A stretch of 64,000 nt of DNA from Pseudoalteromonas carrageenovora IAM 12662 (lineage in GTDB: Bacteria; Pseudomonadota; Gammaproteobacteria; Enterobacterales; Alteromonadaceae). Below the pieces are notes generated by a model. It ran no database searches and was not told the DNA's origin. It saw only the letters and a list, made by a program, of their open reading frames with translations. The translations under genes were made by a program, and so were the position numbers. Positions 26,790 to 36,132 of the stretch are shown here, in pieces. Location of the stretch: contig NZ_LT965928.1 in assembly GCF_900239935.1 (NCBI RefSeq), positions 2,805,020 through 2,869,019 on the forward strand, given 5' to 3'. The stretch's first letter is position 1. Each line of letters opens with the position of its first letter.

Positions 26790-27274
26790 GGGTTAGAAAA
26801 CTCCACCTTCCATAGTTTTTGTTGAGGGTTGTTATACTCACCCCAAAGCTCAGCTATGGTTTGCTTTGCTACAGGGTGATAAAAATTAGGGGCTACTTCA
26901 GACAGTGGCTGAAGTACAAATGCATTTTTTGTTATTTCGTCGCGTGGTAATTGTGCTGGAGAGTCGCAAATAACATCATCATAAAATAATAAGTCTAAAT
27001 CGAGTGTACGAGGACTAAACTTTTTATCATGCGCGTTACGACCATTATCTCGCTCGATTTGCTTTAATAAGGCACACACATCATGCAATTTCATATCAGT
27101 ACTTGCAGCAACAACAGAATTGTAAAAGTTATTTCCTGCAAAGCCTACTGCCTCACTTTCAAATACTGACGAATGCACGATATGCTCAAAATGTTGCCTA
27201 AGGGCTATCAGTGCGCATTGTATATAATGCGCTTTATTTATATTTGAGCCTAAGCTGATATAAATTTGCGCCAT
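26786..27274 (-). CDS. folK: 2-amino-4-hydroxy-6-hydroxymethyldihydropteridine pyrophosphokinase
   Basis: A 162-residue [18 protein letters not shown] at the N-terminus, the FYNSVV segment, and the signature [15 protein letters not shown]. It transfers pyrophosphate to the pterin alcohol in folate synthesis. It follows folB immediately, the enzyme that makes its substrate, and overlaps uppP by 4 bases. Confidence 0.95.
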   Translation of the reverse strand: MAQIYISLGSNINKAHYIQCALIALRQHFEHIVHSSVFESEAVGFAGNNFYNSVVAASTDMKLHDVCALLKQIERDNGRNAHDKKFSPRTLDLDLLFYDDVICDSPAQLPRDEITKNAFVLQPLSEVAPNFYHPVAKQTIAELWGEYNNPQQKLWKVEFSNP

Positions 27275-27634
27275 TTAATCACAAACCTTAGTGCGAGTAA
27301 TTTCTACACCAACAGTTTTTGCTTGAGGTACTGCTGCAGGCTTGCTTACTCTTATAGTCACTTTTGGTGTATTAAATTCGGTTAGTATTATTTTTGCTAA
27401 CTGCTCTACCAGTGTTTCTAGTAATTCAACTGGTTTTGCTGTGCTGTGCTCAATAATACGTTCGCTTACTTTAGCGTAATCAAGCGCTAAGTTAATATCG
27501 TCGTTTTCTGCTGCAGGTTTAATATCACTAAGCATTTCAATATCAAAATAAAGGCTCTGTTTACTTTCTTTTTCAAAATCGTACACGCCAATAATCGTGT
27601 CGACGTGCAATTGAGATATAAAAACCTTATCCAT
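27275..27634 (-). CDS. folB: Dihydroneopterin aldolase
   Basis: I use the ATG at 27634, giving 119 residues beginning MDKVFISQLHVDTIIGVYD, because GGAG lies 5-6 bases upstream and the family starts there; a longer frame to 27667 adds a hydrophobic stub. The conserved IGVYDFEKESKQ and the catalytic-site LLETLVEQLAK region fit FolB. It cleaves dihydroneopterin to the pterin alcohol used by FolK. Promoter-proximal gene of folB-folK-uppP and divergent from plsY. Confidence 0.94.
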   Translation of the reverse strand: MDKVFISQLHVDTIIGVYDFEKESKQSLYFDIEMLSDIKPAAENDDINLALDYAKVSERIIEHSTAKPVELLETLVEQLAKIILTEFNTPKVTIRVSKPAAVPQAKTVGVEITRTKVCD

Positions 27635-27851
27635 TGATACTCCAAATAACAATAAACTACTAAGCATCAGTAAAATTAATACTGTATATGGTTTAGCCAG
27701 TGTTTAAATATGTAAAAATAACTTCTACAATAGCAAATTAACTAAGCTAGCTATTAAATAGGCTGTTAATAATTTTTACGATAAATTTTGTCGCCAATAA
27801 TAGCTTAAAAGTACCCTCAATTGGTATAGCAATTAAAAAATAAGGAAGCGC

Positions 27852-28460
27852 GTGTTAGCCACATTAATGTTTGTTTTAGCTTATTTACTTGGGTCGATTT
27901 CGTCGGCTATTTTAGTGTCGCGGCTATTCAAACTTCCAGATCCTCGTAATAGTGGTTCAAATAACCCTGGCGCTACAAATGTCTATAGACTAGGTGGGAC
28001 GTTTCCTGCGTGTTTGGTATTGGTTTTTGATATTTTAAAAGGCACGATCCCCGTTTGGGGCGCTTATTTTTTAAAGCTAGAACCTTTAGAGCTTGGCTTA
28101 GTAGCCGTAGCTGCATGTTTAGGGCATATGTACCCTGTATTTTTTAGTTTCAAAGGCGGAAAAGCAGTCGCCACAGCATTTGGCTCATTGCTACCTATTG
28201 GTTTATCTTTGGCTGGCTTATTAATTTGTACATGGTTGGTTATTGTTGCAATAACGCGTTACTCTTCTCTTGCTGCGCTTGTGGCTGTCTCTTTAGCGCC
28301 GCTATATACTTGGTTAATAAAACCGCTTTATACTTTGCCTGTTGCGTTTATTACGCTGTTAATCATTTTTCGCCACCGCACTAATATAATTCGTTTATTT
28401 AGCGGAGACGAACCAAAAGTGGGCGCTAAAAAAGCCCCCACTGATGACAAAAAACACTAG
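27852..28460 (+). CDS. plsY: Acyl-phosphate glycerol-3-phosphate acyltransferase
   Basis: A 202-residue integral membrane protein starting at GTG with AAGGAAG upstream. PlsY motifs are clear: [31 protein letters not shown], here as [15 protein letters not shown], then [21 protein letters not shown]. It uses acyl phosphate to make lysophosphatidate, the first membrane step of phospholipid synthesis. It converges on tsaD with only two bases between the stop codons, and its 3' codons contain the tsaD terminator. Confidence 0.95.
   Translation: MLATLMFVLAYLLGSISSAILVSRLFKLPDPRNSGSNNPGATNVYRLGGTFPACLVLVFDILKGTIPVWGAYFLKLEPLELGLVAVAACLGHMYPVFFSFKGGKAVATAFGSLLPIGLSLAGLLICTWLVIVAITRYSSLAALVAVSLAPLYTWLIKPLYTLPVAFITLLIIFRHRTNIIRLFSGDEPKVGAKKAPTDDKKH
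28415..28442 (-). terminator. tsaD terminator embedded in the plsY coding end
   Basis: AGTGGGCGCT (28418-28427) pairs with AGCCCCCACT (28433-28442), with one C-C mismatch. On the minus strand the stem is followed by TTTTGG, a short U-run. It starts 21 bases beyond the tsaD stop and is wholly inside plsY. Confidence 0.6.
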
Positions 28461-28462
28461 CT

Positions 28463-29476
28463 TTATATAGCTTCTAAGCTATCTATTGGCCAACGTGGTT
28501 TGGTTTTCATATCTAGGCTAGCAAACTGGCCGGCCTTTAAACGCTGCATACCTGCATAAGCAATCATCGCACCGTTATCTGTGCAAAACTCTGTGCGAGG
28601 ATAATATACTTGCCCTTTCATACCGTGCATTACGCGCTCTAGCTGTAAACGCAACTGTGTATTTGCACTTACCCCACCGGCAATAACTAAGCGTTTAATA
28701 CCCGTTTGTTTAAGCGCACGCTTACATTTTATTACTAAAGTATCTATTACTGCAGTTTGAAACGCATGGGCTATATCTGCTTTGGTTTGCGCGTCGTCGT
28801 CATTTTCACGAATCGCAATAGAAGCAGCTGTTTTTAAACCGCTAAAGCTAAAATCAAGACCGGGTTTATCTGTCATTGGGCGCGGAAATACAAAACGCTT
28901 TGCTACGCCTTGCTCTGCCATTTTAGCTAAGCGTGGCCCGCCTGGGTAATCAAGACCTAACAGTTTGGCAGTTTTATCAAACGCCTCACCGGCCGCATCA
29001 TCTACCGATTCACCAAGCACTTCGTACTGGCCTATGCCCGCAACTTTCACCATCATGGTGTGACCACCAGATACAAGTAAAGCAATAAAAGGGAATTCAG
29101 GTACGTTTTCTTCAAGCATAGGCGCAAGTAAATGCCCTTCCATATGATGCACTGCAACAGCGGGAATATCCCAACCATATGCTAAAGAGCGACCAATAGA
29201 GGTACCAACAAGTAACGCACCAACCAAGCCTGGGCCTGCGGTATAGGCAATACCGTCTAAATCTTCAGGGCCGCAACCTGCTTGAGCAAAAGCGGCGTCA
29301 ATAAGTGGTAATGTTTTACGAACATGATCGCGCGATGCAAGCTCAGGTACTACACCACCATAATCTGCATGTACTTCAACTTGGCTGTATAATTGATGAG
29401 CCAATAAGCCTTTTTCATCATCGTAAATCGCAATACCTGTTTCATCACACGATGACTCAATGCCCAAAATTCGCAC
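28463..29476 (-). CDS. tsaD: tRNA N6-adenosine threonylcarbamoyltransferase
   Basis: The 337-residue protein is a complete TsaD (YgjD/Gcp): [19 protein letters not shown] start, the metal-binding [10 protein letters not shown] near residue 111, [11 protein letters not shown], and the late [12 protein letters not shown] and [11 protein letters not shown]. It transfers threonylcarbamoyl to A37 of ANN-decoding tRNAs, together with TsaB, TsaC and TsaE. It follows the DUF416 gene after 37 bases and may be co-transcribed with it. Confidence 0.97.
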   Translation of the reverse strand: MRILGIESSCDETGIAIYDDEKGLLAHQLYSQVEVHADYGGVVPELASRDHVRKTLPLIDAAFAQAGCGPEDLDGIAYTAGPGLVGALLVGTSIGRSLAYGWDIPAVAVHHMEGHLLAPMLEENVPEFPFIALLVSGGHTMMVKVAGIGQYEVLGESVDDAAGEAFDKTAKLLGLDYPGGPRLAKMAEQGVAKRFVFPRPMTDKPGLDFSFSGLKTAASIAIRENDDDAQTKADIAHAFQTAVIDTLVIKCKRALKQTGIKRLVIAGGVSANTQLRLQLERVMHGMKGQVYYPRTEFCTDNGAMIAYAGMQRLKAGQFASLDMKTKPRWPIDSLEAI

Positions 29477-29513
29477 TGTACTTCTCCTGCCTTTTAATCA
29501 CTACTTAATGTGT

Positions 29514-30104
29514 TTATAACGCCAAACCAATGTTGGTTTGTCCATCCGCAATAGCTTGCTTTTTAAGTGCTTTAACATTTTCTGAGGTAATACGCCCCAT
29601 ATTTTCAACAAAGTCGATTAGCTCCCTAAGCACGTCAATTTCGTATTGCATTAATGGGTGCTCACGCACTGCCTTATTGTCAGCTACTTCGCCTTCAACA
29701 GTCATTTGGTATTCAATAAAACGCGCTACTGTAGCCTGCGAAATTTTACTTACGCTAATAAACTCTTGCTCATCTTGACCCATAAGGCCATGCATAAGAC
29801 TTAACAAAGAGGTAGCAGCATCTATCGCAGGGTAAGTACCAAACATATCAAAGTCAGCAAGCTCTGGAACATTTGGCTCAATTTTTTCAACTTGTTTTTC
29901 AAGATCAATTTTACTTTTAGGTAGTAATATTTTTTCCCAACAAACGTTAAGCGCACTACGTAGTAATGCTTCATCACCAAAACCAGTGGCCTCACTAAAT
30001 AAACCGTAGTTTGGCAACATACGCTCAATTAAAGCACCTGCTAGCACTGCTTTTTGTAAGTAGTTTAGCTCTCTAATACGTTGAAAATTATTCGCTTTAG
30101 TCAT
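29514..30104 (-). CDS. YjaG family protein (DUF416)
   Basis: A 196-residue helical cytoplasmic protein. The opening NNFQRIRELNYLQKAVLAGALIERMLPNY in part (RELNYLQKAVLAGALIERML), followed by LLRSALNVCWEKIL and YPAIDAATSLLSLMHGL, is the YjaG/DUF416 pattern. No enzymatic motif is visible and no function is established. Its start overlaps the DUF2007-type gene by 8 bases, so the two are one transcript, possibly continuing into tsaD. Confidence 0.85.
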   Translation of the reverse strand: MTKANNFQRIRELNYLQKAVLAGALIERMLPNYGLFSEATGFGDEALLRSALNVCWEKILLPKSKIDLEKQVEKIEPNVPELADFDMFGTYPAIDAATSLLSLMHGLMGQDEQEFISVSKISQATVARFIEYQMTVEGEVADNKAVREHPLMQYEIDVLRELIDFVENMGRITSENVKALKKQAIADGQTNIGLAL

Positions 30105-30447
30105 TCTTTAGAGTCTCACATGACCAACAAAAATCAAATGTTGATCCATTATGCTCATTACAATTAGGGCACACCCAATCTGGAGCGGATTGTTTTACTT
30201 GTTGATAGTTTACCAATATTTCACGCGCGTGGCGCTCTTTTATCGCATAAACCTGCACACTAACTTGGGTTTGCTCAAATGGGATTTCACCTAACGCACC
30301 TTGTAACATTTCACCTTGAATTTGACACTCTATGCCAGCACTCAAAATAAGCCCTTTTACAATATTCGCTTCAAGATTATTGTCAGCTTTGTAGAGTGTT
30401 ATCCAATGAAATGCATTGTGAGAGTTTTCAGTATTAATATTTTGCAA
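30097..30447 (-). CDS. DUF2007-type protein with C-terminal zinc ribbon
   Basis: A 116-residue protein. Residues 14-80 (WITLYKADNNLEANIVKGLI, then GIECQIQGEMLQGALGEIP) match the small DUF2007 ferredoxin-like domain, called a putative signal-transducing or PII-like domain. Residues 92-112 carry two CxxC pairs (CPNCNEHNGSTFDFCWSC), a likely zinc ribbon. Function is unknown. It overlaps the following DUF416 gene by 8 bases. Confidence 0.82.
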   Translation of the reverse strand: MQNINTENSHNAFHWITLYKADNNLEANIVKGLILSAGIECQIQGEMLQGALGEIPFEQTQVSVQVYAIKERHAREILVNYQQVKQSAPDWVCPNCNEHNGSTFDFCWSCETLKND

Positions 30448-30530
30448 TTATCACCTCATTTGTTTTGCGTTTACAATATCCTACGATACTCTACTAAACT
30501 GTGTAGTAAGTAACTTTTTAGGATAAAACA

Positions 30531-30953
30531 ATGACTCTTACGACCCCTGGCTTACTTTTTCCGGCAATTTCACTTTTGTTACTTGCTTATACAAACCGCT
30601 TTTTAGTTCTAGCGCAATTAATTAGAGAGCTCAATGCGCGAGAAGGTGAGTCTATACGTCCAGTTGTTGTTGCTCAAATTACTAATTTAAGAAAGCGAAT
30701 AAAGCTGATTCGAACTATGCAAGTGTATGGTGTAGCATCATTTTTACTTTGCACGCTATCAATGTTTGCATTGTTTATTGAATTTAATACCACTGGCATT
30801 ATTCTATTTGGCGTAAGTTTGGCGTGTTTAAGCTTATCGCTATTAACTTCTCTTTTTGAAATACACATATCTTGTGATGCAATTGAAATAGAGCTACAAA
30901 GTATTGAAAACAAGCCATTAAGTAACAGAGTAAACCGTAACTTTGTAAAATAA
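30531..30953 (+). CDS. DUF2721 family membrane protein
   Basis: A 140-residue protein with an N-terminal span (about 6-28, LLFPAISLLLLAYTNRFLVLA), a polar helix rich in Arg and Lys (QITNLRKRIKLIRTMQ), and two close spans at about 62-82 and 86-106. This order matches DUF2721, a family without known function. AGGATAAAACA precedes the ATG. It stands alone, divergent from the DUF2007-DUF416 pair. Confidence 0.8.
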   Translation: MTLTTPGLLFPAISLLLLAYTNRFLVLAQLIRELNAREGESIRPVVVAQITNLRKRIKLIRTMQVYGVASFLLCTLSMFALFIEFNTTGIILFGVSLACLSLSLLTSLFEIHISCDAIEIELQSIENKPLSNRVNRNFVK

Positions 30954-31330
30954 TACGTATACGCTTAAGCACACCTATTGATTGTAACAATTACATGGTA
31001 TGGGCTACTAATTCGAGCATATACCTTTTCATTAACTAGAATAAAAAACTTAACCTTTTACACCTAACTTACTGAGTAAAAATAACTTTAAAATAAAAAT
31101 AATTGCATAAATATAAATAAATAAGAATGAACAACTAGTTTTAAATTAAAAAAGTAATACTATTTGGTCGCTTTTCTCTTTAATTAATACTTAAAGGGGG
31201 GTATCCTGCCTAAATCATGCATGAACTTGCAAACGTATTTCAGTATTAAATTTTACTAATCTTTAGAATAAAAATTAATATATTTGATGTTCGCGGTAAC
31301 TGCGACTTACTTATAAAAAGGGACTATAAA
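30954..31330. other. 377-base AT-rich gap upstream of the LysR gene
   Basis: Very AT-rich, with no open frame that has a ribosome binding site, no tRNA-like fold and no good terminator that I can see. The last 100 bases should hold the promoter of the LysR-type gene; AAAAAGGGAC is its ribosome binding site. Confidence 0.5.
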
Positions 31331-32215
31331 GTGAGATTTGAACAATTAGAGCAATTTGTAGCGCTTGGTGTGTTACGTCACTTTAGACAAGCAGCTGAGC
31401 AAACCCAAATCAGTACTTCAGCGCTTACGCGCAGCATTCAAACTCTTGAAGATGAAATGGGATATGAATTAGTTAAACGCTCAACCCGCTCTGTTAAATT
31501 AACGCCTGAAGGCGAGCTTTTTCTTGATTACGCGAAAAACACTCTGTCGGAACTTGAACTAACTAAAAAACGAATTTTTCAATCTGTTAATGGCAACGCT
31601 GATGAAAAGCTAGTTATTGGCTATACCAATAAGGCCAGTAGCATAGTGCCTATTTCGTGCGGACAATTTTTAGCGCAGTACCCTCACATTAAAATAGAGA
31701 TGCAACTACAAGACCAGCAAGAACTGACACGTAAACTCCAACAAGGAGAAATAGACATAAGCGTATATTCGCAAGCTATTAATAGTATTGGAAGCGATAT
31801 ACATTTACCTGATCAGCTTGTTTTATTTGTGTCAACAAACCACCCTCTGGCTCATAAAAACGATATTAGTAAGCACGACTTAGATGGTTACCCTATGTAC
31901 GGTTGTTTTTCCCAATCAAAACAAGTACAAACTATGCTAAACGAAGCCATTGACTCTTTAAACAAATCATCAAGTATTAAAGTAGGCAGTATTGAGCAAG
32001 TAATGGCGGGCGTTGTTAAGTCTAATCACTTTGCAATTGCAAGTATTGAGCATGCTAATACAATTGCTGAACACTCGAATTTAGTGCAATTAAAAACGAA
32101 TAAAGATTTAAGCCATGAACAGCTTGTAGTGCAAACAAGCCAACAAACAGCGATTAGTGAACATGTAGAGCACTTACTATCGCTAATTAAAAAAGCAGGC
32201 ACTACGTTTAACTAA
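31331..32215 (+). CDS. LysR family transcriptional regulator
   Basis: A 294-residue protein starting at GTG. Residues 1-60 are the LysR winged helix-turn-helix: FEQLEQFVALGVLRHFRQAA, TQISTSALTRSIQTLEDEMG and LVKRSTRSVKLTPEGE. The rest is a two-lobed effector domain of the periplasmic-binding-protein fold (KLVIGYTNKASSIVP, then LFVSTNHPLAHKNDI). The target and effector are unknown. It is followed in the same direction by the 2OG-Fe(II) oxygenase gene after 87 bases. Confidence 0.92.
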   Translation: MRFEQLEQFVALGVLRHFRQAAEQTQISTSALTRSIQTLEDEMGYELVKRSTRSVKLTPEGELFLDYAKNTLSELELTKKRIFQSVNGNADEKLVIGYTNKASSIVPISCGQFLAQYPHIKIEMQLQDQQELTRKLQQGEIDISVYSQAINSIGSDIHLPDQLVLFVSTNHPLAHKNDISKHDLDGYPMYGCFSQSKQVQTMLNEAIDSLNKSSSIKVGSIEQVMAGVVKSNHFAIASIEHANTIAEHSNLVQLKTNKDLSHEQLVVQTSQQTAISEHVEHLLSLIKKAGTTFN

Positions 32216-32302
32216 TTATTAAAAAAAGTGCGGCATAATAAACAGTAGCTTTTAGCTATTTTTCGGCTACACTGTCGCACCTTTTTTAAACAGCTGACAT
32301 GA

Positions 32303-32923
32303 ATGAACACACTTTTTGGTTCCGATGTCTATTTAGATGATATAGAACGCCAAGGATACGCCGTAATTCATAACGCGCTTATTGCTGAATTAGTTAATGA
32401 GTTAGTAACCGATTGTCACCGTATAAACCCTCACTTTAGTCTTGCCGGTATTGGCCGTTTAAACGATTTGCAAATAGATAAAACTATTCGTAAAGATAAA
32501 ACCTATTGGTTTGATGGCAGCTCTCAGGCGCAGCTTACCTATCAAGCTATTATGCAAAGTATAAAAACAACGCTAAACCGTACTTTTTTTATGGGGTTAT
32601 TTGATTACGAATGTCACTATGCAAAGTATACGAATGGTGACTTTTATAAAAAACATATAGATGTATTTAAAGGACGCTCTAATCGCGTATTTACAACTGT
32701 GCTTTATTTAAATACACCTGAACAAGGTGGCGAACTTGTTATTTATAAACCTAAAAGTAAAGAAATTGAAATAACGATTAAACCAACCGCGGGTACATTA
32801 GTTATGTTTGAAAGTGAGCGTTTTGCCCATGAAGTATTACCCGCCGTTGATGAGCGTTACTCTATAGCCGGATGGTTTAGAAAAAACGCTTCTATAAGCG
32901 GTATTATAGACCCACCAAGGTAG
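32303..32923 (+). CDS. 2-oxoglutarate- and Fe(II)-dependent oxygenase (prolyl 4-hydroxylase-like)
   Basis: A 206-residue protein with the double-stranded beta-helix dioxygenase motifs: the HxD pair in FYKKHIDVFKGRSNRVFT, GGELVIYKP, the distal His in RFAHEVLPAVDERYSIAGWF and the 2-oxoglutarate Arg in the same segment. The pattern is that of the P4Hc/SM-20 group, which hydroxylates protein prolines or other targets. The catalytic set is complete. The substrate is unknown. Confidence 0.88.
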   Translation: MNTLFGSDVYLDDIERQGYAVIHNALIAELVNELVTDCHRINPHFSLAGIGRLNDLQIDKTIRKDKTYWFDGSSQAQLTYQAIMQSIKTTLNRTFFMGLFDYECHYAKYTNGDFYKKHIDVFKGRSNRVFTTVLYLNTPEQGGELVIYKPKSKEIEITIKPTAGTLVMFESERFAHEVLPAVDERYSIAGWFRKNASISGIIDPPR

Positions 32924-32957
32924 TAATAATAAGTAGTTTAAAGCCTGTCTGGAGGTT

Positions 32958-33836
32958 TTAAACTACCATAGGATAAGAAACTAGTAACCCTATAAAAATA
33001 GCTAAGCCCACATAATGGTTATTTAAAAATGCTTTAAAGCAATCACTTCTATCGCGCTTATGAATAAGTGTTTGCTGATAAATAAGTAAACCCGCAGCAA
33101 CACTTACGCCAACGCCAAATACCGCACCTAAATTATTACTTAGCCCAATAAAAGCAACAATTGCGATAAATACAGTATTTAATATAAAAATAATATGACG
33201 ATCCAATTGACCAAATAAGATGGCTGTAGACTTTACCCCTATTTTTAAATCGTCATCTCTATCGACCATTGCATACATAGTATCGTAGGCTACAGTCCAG
33301 CAGATATTAGCAATGAATAATAGCCACGCTTGCGATGGTACTGAATTAATCGATGCCATATAGGCCATTGGAATTGCCCAGCCAAACGCAGCACCTAAAA
33401 CCACTTGGGGTAATTGGGTATAACGCTTCATAAAAGGGTAACAAAATGCTAAAGCAAGCGCCCCAAACGACAATAATATAGTGTTTATACCCAACAACAT
33501 CACGAGTACAAAAGCAATGGTAATAAGCAGTGCAAATAAGCTTAATGCTTCACCAGCGCTTACTTGCCCAGTAGCGAGCGGGCGCCCTGCAGTGCGCTTA
33601 ACAGCTCCATCTATTTTTCTATCTGCAAAATCGTTAATAACGCAACCGGCGCTGCGCATAACAACCACTCCCAGTGTAAATACAATAAAGTTAAGCAAAC
33701 TAGGCATACCGCTATTAGCAAGCCATAAAGCCCAGTATGTAGGCCACAGGAGTAATAAAGTACCTATTGGCTTATCGATACGCATTAGTTGAATATAAAA
33801 AGGAATATGCTTGATATGCAATGAGGCTAATTTCAT
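32958..33836 (-). CDS. ubiA: 4-hydroxybenzoate octaprenyltransferase
   Basis: The ATG at 33836 overlaps the ubiC stop by 4 bases (ATGA) and gives 292 residues, close to the usual UbiA length, so I prefer it to the longer frame from 33872. It has multiple membrane spans and the two Asp-rich prenyl-diphosphate motifs: [10 protein letters not shown] near residue 70 and [13 protein letters not shown] near residue 190. [20 protein letters not shown] is the UbiA N-terminal signature. It prenylates 4-hydroxybenzoate made by UbiC. Confidence 0.95.
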   Translation of the reverse strand: MKLASLHIKHIPFYIQLMRIDKPIGTLLLLWPTYWALWLANSGMPSLLNFIVFTLGVVVMRSAGCVINDFADRKIDGAVKRTAGRPLATGQVSAGEALSLFALLITIAFVLVMLLGINTILLSFGALALAFCYPFMKRYTQLPQVVLGAAFGWAIPMAYMASINSVPSQAWLLFIANICWTVAYDTMYAMVDRDDDLKIGVKSTAILFGQLDRHIIFILNTVFIAIVAFIGLSNNLGAVFGVGVSVAAGLLIYQQTLIHKRDRSDCFKAFLNNHYVGLAIFIGLLVSYPMVV

Positions 33837-34417
33837 GAGTACAAATACGCTCCTGGTAAAAATACTTCGCACACTAAAAATTGATATTCGTGTAGGGAAA
33901 AAACACTACGACGCCCTAAAAGCTCTCTGTTTGGTAAGTTTAGCAACGTCACTAATTGTTGTATTGAATGAGAGAAGTTGAAAGAGGCTATTTCTATCTC
34001 TGTACGCTTTAATGCAGGGTCTTGAAAAATCACATCCCCTAACGGACGCTCCCCTATATTATGCAACGGGTTGCTTGCATCGCTTTTAGGTAACCAGCTT
34101 TGTGCATATACCATAGGTACGTTATCGCACAGTAAAATAACTTCTCGATTAATTGCTGTTTGAGTAGCACAACTTAGCAAATTTTGTTGCTCAGGACTTA
34201 AAGTAAATAGTTGCTCACTTAAAACTTTCACACTAAATATTTGTGATTTACTTTTTAATTTAGCGGTTAAAGAATTTGGCTCAAATAGCCATTCTTGTTC
34301 AGCAGAAGATAAATCACTTACAGATGAAGTGGACTGCCAATTAGCAGAAATAGACAAGGGATAAGTAATCACAATAGCTCGATAAAATAAAAACCAACGC
34401 GATGATAACATTGCCAA
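33833..34417 (-). CDS. ubiC: Chorismate pyruvate-lyase
   Basis: A protein of up to 194 residues. The C-terminal half carries UbiC features: [20 protein letters not shown], the [13 protein letters not shown] loop, LLGRRSVF and the end [11 protein letters not shown]. It converts chorismate to 4-hydroxybenzoate and pyruvate, the entry to ubiquinone. The N-terminal 20 residues are hydrophobic and unlike the family, so the true start may be downstream; no ribosome binding site settles it. Coupled to ubiA. Confidence 0.9.
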   Translation of the reverse strand: MAMLSSRWFLFYRAIVITYPLSISANWQSTSSVSDLSSAEQEWLFEPNSLTAKLKSKSQIFSVKVLSEQLFTLSPEQQNLLSCATQTAINREVILLCDNVPMVYAQSWLPKSDASNPLHNIGERPLGDVIFQDPALKRTEIEIASFNFSHSIQQLVTLLNLPNRELLGRRSVFSLHEYQFLVCEVFLPGAYLYS

Positions 34418-34528
34418 AGCATTTGAAAAAGTGATGTTTTATTGCAGATAAATAATTGCTTGGCGCTGTTTATTACCTACTATTAAGTATAAACTATTTA
34501 TAACTGGTTTACGGAAATGCACTAAATT

Positions 34529-34927
34529 ATGAAAAAAATAGTATACGCAGGTCTTTTTACACTTTTAGCTAGCATAATGAGCTTAACTGCTCGTGCGGAG
34601 TCGAGCGTAGGATACTTTGGTTTTGAGCCAGATATAATCACTAACTATATTGGCGCCTCTAGTAAAAAAATGGGCTACGTAAGGGTTACTATCGATTTAA
34701 TGCTAACCGATACTTCAGATATTGCTATTGTTGAGCACCATACACCATTACTACGTGATGCCTTGGTTGAAATACTATCAAAAGAGCCTGAAGAAAAAAT
34801 AAAGTCGTTAACTGGTCGTGAAGAGATCAGAGCAAAATGTGCTGAAAAATTAAAAATGTTACTCAAAGAAGAAACAGGACAAGAGATCATCCGTGAAGTC
34901 TTGTTTACTAAATACCTGTATCACTAG
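34529..34927 (+). CDS. FliL-like protein with a cleavable signal peptide
   Basis: A 132-residue protein. Residues 1-23 (KKIVYAGLFTLLASIMSLTARA) look like a signal peptide with an ARA cleavage site. The mature part has FliL-like features: GYFGFEPDIITNYIG, GYVRVTIDLMLTD, HTPLLRDALVEILSKEP and a Glu-rich end with REVLFTKYLYH. True FliL is a membrane-anchored flagellar stator-associated protein encoded in the flagellar operon; here there is no flagellar gene nearby, and the anchor seems replaced by a signal peptide. Probably periplasmic; role unknown. Confidence 0.8.
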   Translation: MKKIVYAGLFTLLASIMSLTARAESSVGYFGFEPDIITNYIGASSKKMGYVRVTIDLMLTDTSDIAIVEHHTPLLRDALVEILSKEPEEKIKSLTGREEIRAKCAEKLKMLLKEETGQEIIREVLFTKYLYH

Positions 34928-34931
34928 AGAG

Positions 34932-35750
34932 CTATTTTTTTGCATTAAAAATATTAGCGGTAAATGCGTAGGCCATACCGCTTAAAAGCCCACCTAAATG
35001 TGCCCAGTTTGCCATGCCAACAAATAATACATCAGCAAAACCAAGTACTAGCCAAATAAGCATAAAGCCAATGATTGGTGTACTAACTAGCGCAGGCCGC
35101 TTAGGGTTTAAATAGCTATGGATCCAGCAAAAGCCCAATAACCCATATACCACACCGCTTAAGCCACCAAAATTGGGGCCTACAATTAGGTACTGAGCCC
35201 AGTTGCTAATAAGCGCAGTTACAACAAAAAGCCCTACTAAGCTAATTTTACCACACTGTTTTTCAATATTATCACCAAGCGACATCCACCAAATTAAATT
35301 AAACACTATATGCATAGCACTAAAATGCACAAGTGCAGGTGTAAGCCAACTTAAAGGCTGAGCAGGATTAAATTGAAGCGCGGTGTATATTTTCTCAAAG
35401 CCGCCGAGTAAAAATGCAAAATAAATAATTACACTTACAATACTTACCGTTTGGTTTAACCAGCTAAGGGCTTTAAATCGCGCTATTAAGTTAAGCGACT
35501 GTCCTTGGTAGGTAAGTCCTGATTGCGTACTTCCTACATCCCAAGAAGCTTGCTGATAGCGTGCATGATTAGGGTTTTGTACAAACTCATCCCATAAAGG
35601 TTGTACTTTATGAAAATGCTCAGGCGCAACGCTAATTATTACATTACTACCATCAGAGGAGCTTAACTGCCCTTGTAAACCTTGGCTTTTTAAATAATCT
35701 ATAAAGCCTTGTGCGGCGCGCGGGTTATTTAAACTGCCAAGTTCAATCAT
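34932..35750 (-). CDS. glpG: Rhomboid intramembrane serine protease GlpG
   Basis: A 272-residue protein with a small N-terminal cytoplasmic domain (about 1-75) and six membrane spans. The catalytic Ser is in GGLSGVVYGLLG and the catalytic His in ANWAHLGGLLSGM; HIVFNLIWWMSLGD is the conserved helix 2 motif. It cleaves membrane protein helices. glpE precedes it with a 4-base overlap, as in the glpEG pair of enterobacteria; glpR is not present. Confidence 0.94.
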   Translation of the reverse strand: MIELGSLNNPRAAQGFIDYLKSQGLQGQLSSSDGSNVIISVAPEHFHKVQPLWDEFVQNPNHARYQQASWDVGSTQSGLTYQGQSLNLIARFKALSWLNQTVSIVSVIIYFAFLLGGFEKIYTALQFNPAQPLSWLTPALVHFSAMHIVFNLIWWMSLGDNIEKQCGKISLVGLFVVTALISNWAQYLIVGPNFGGLSGVVYGLLGFCWIHSYLNPKRPALVSTPIIGFMLIWLVLGFADVLFVGMANWAHLGGLLSGMAYAFTANIFNAKK

Positions 35751-36064
35751 CGTTCTACTTTCTCACTATATGAAGCTTCCCAGGCAGTAAAGCCGCCATC
35801 CATGCTATACACATCTTCAAAGCCTTGCTCAACTAAGTAACTTGCAGCACCTTGCGAGCTCATGCCGTGGTAACACACTATAATAATGGGCTGGTCGAAT
35901 TCTTTTTCCATCATAAATTGGGCTATATTTGCATTTGATAGAGCCTCAGAGCCTGGAATATGCCCTGCTTGATACGAGTTTGGGTCGCGTATATCTGCAA
36001 TTACTACGTCTTCTTTATCTAACAGCTCATGCGTTTGCGCAATAGAAATATGTTTAAATGCCAT
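35747..36064 (-). CDS. glpE: Single-domain rhodanese (thiosulfate sulfurtransferase) GlpE
   Basis: A 105-residue rhodanese: VVIADIRDPNSYQAGHIPGS, then the active-site loop VCYHGMSSQGAASYL with the catalytic Cys, and a final GGFTAW motif. It transfers sulfane sulfur from thiosulfate to acceptors such as cyanide or thioredoxin. AGAGATTTC precedes the ATG. Co-transcribed with glpG. Confidence 0.93.
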   Translation of the reverse strand: MAFKHISIAQTHELLDKEDVVIADIRDPNSYQAGHIPGSEALSNANIAQFMMEKEFDQPIIIVCYHGMSSQGAASYLVEQGFEDVYSMDGGFTAWEASYSEKVER

Positions 36065-36087
36065 TGAAATCTCTTTAATAAATTAAA

Positions 36088-36112
36088 TAAAAAAGGCGGC
36101 CATAGCCGCCCT
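36088..36112 (-). terminator. Terminator of tdh
   Basis: A 6-bp GC stem (GGCGGC-CATA-GCCGCC, 36095-36110) is followed on the minus strand by a T-run of six. It lies about 21 bases after the tdh stop and upstream of glpE. Confidence 0.85.
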
Positions 36113-36132
36113 TCTTGTAATTTTTTGTGGAA

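Noticed and set aside
31190..31215. G-rich patch before the LysR gene as a regulatory motif
   Set aside because: A lone AAAGGGGGGTATCC without symmetry or repetition; not enough to call.
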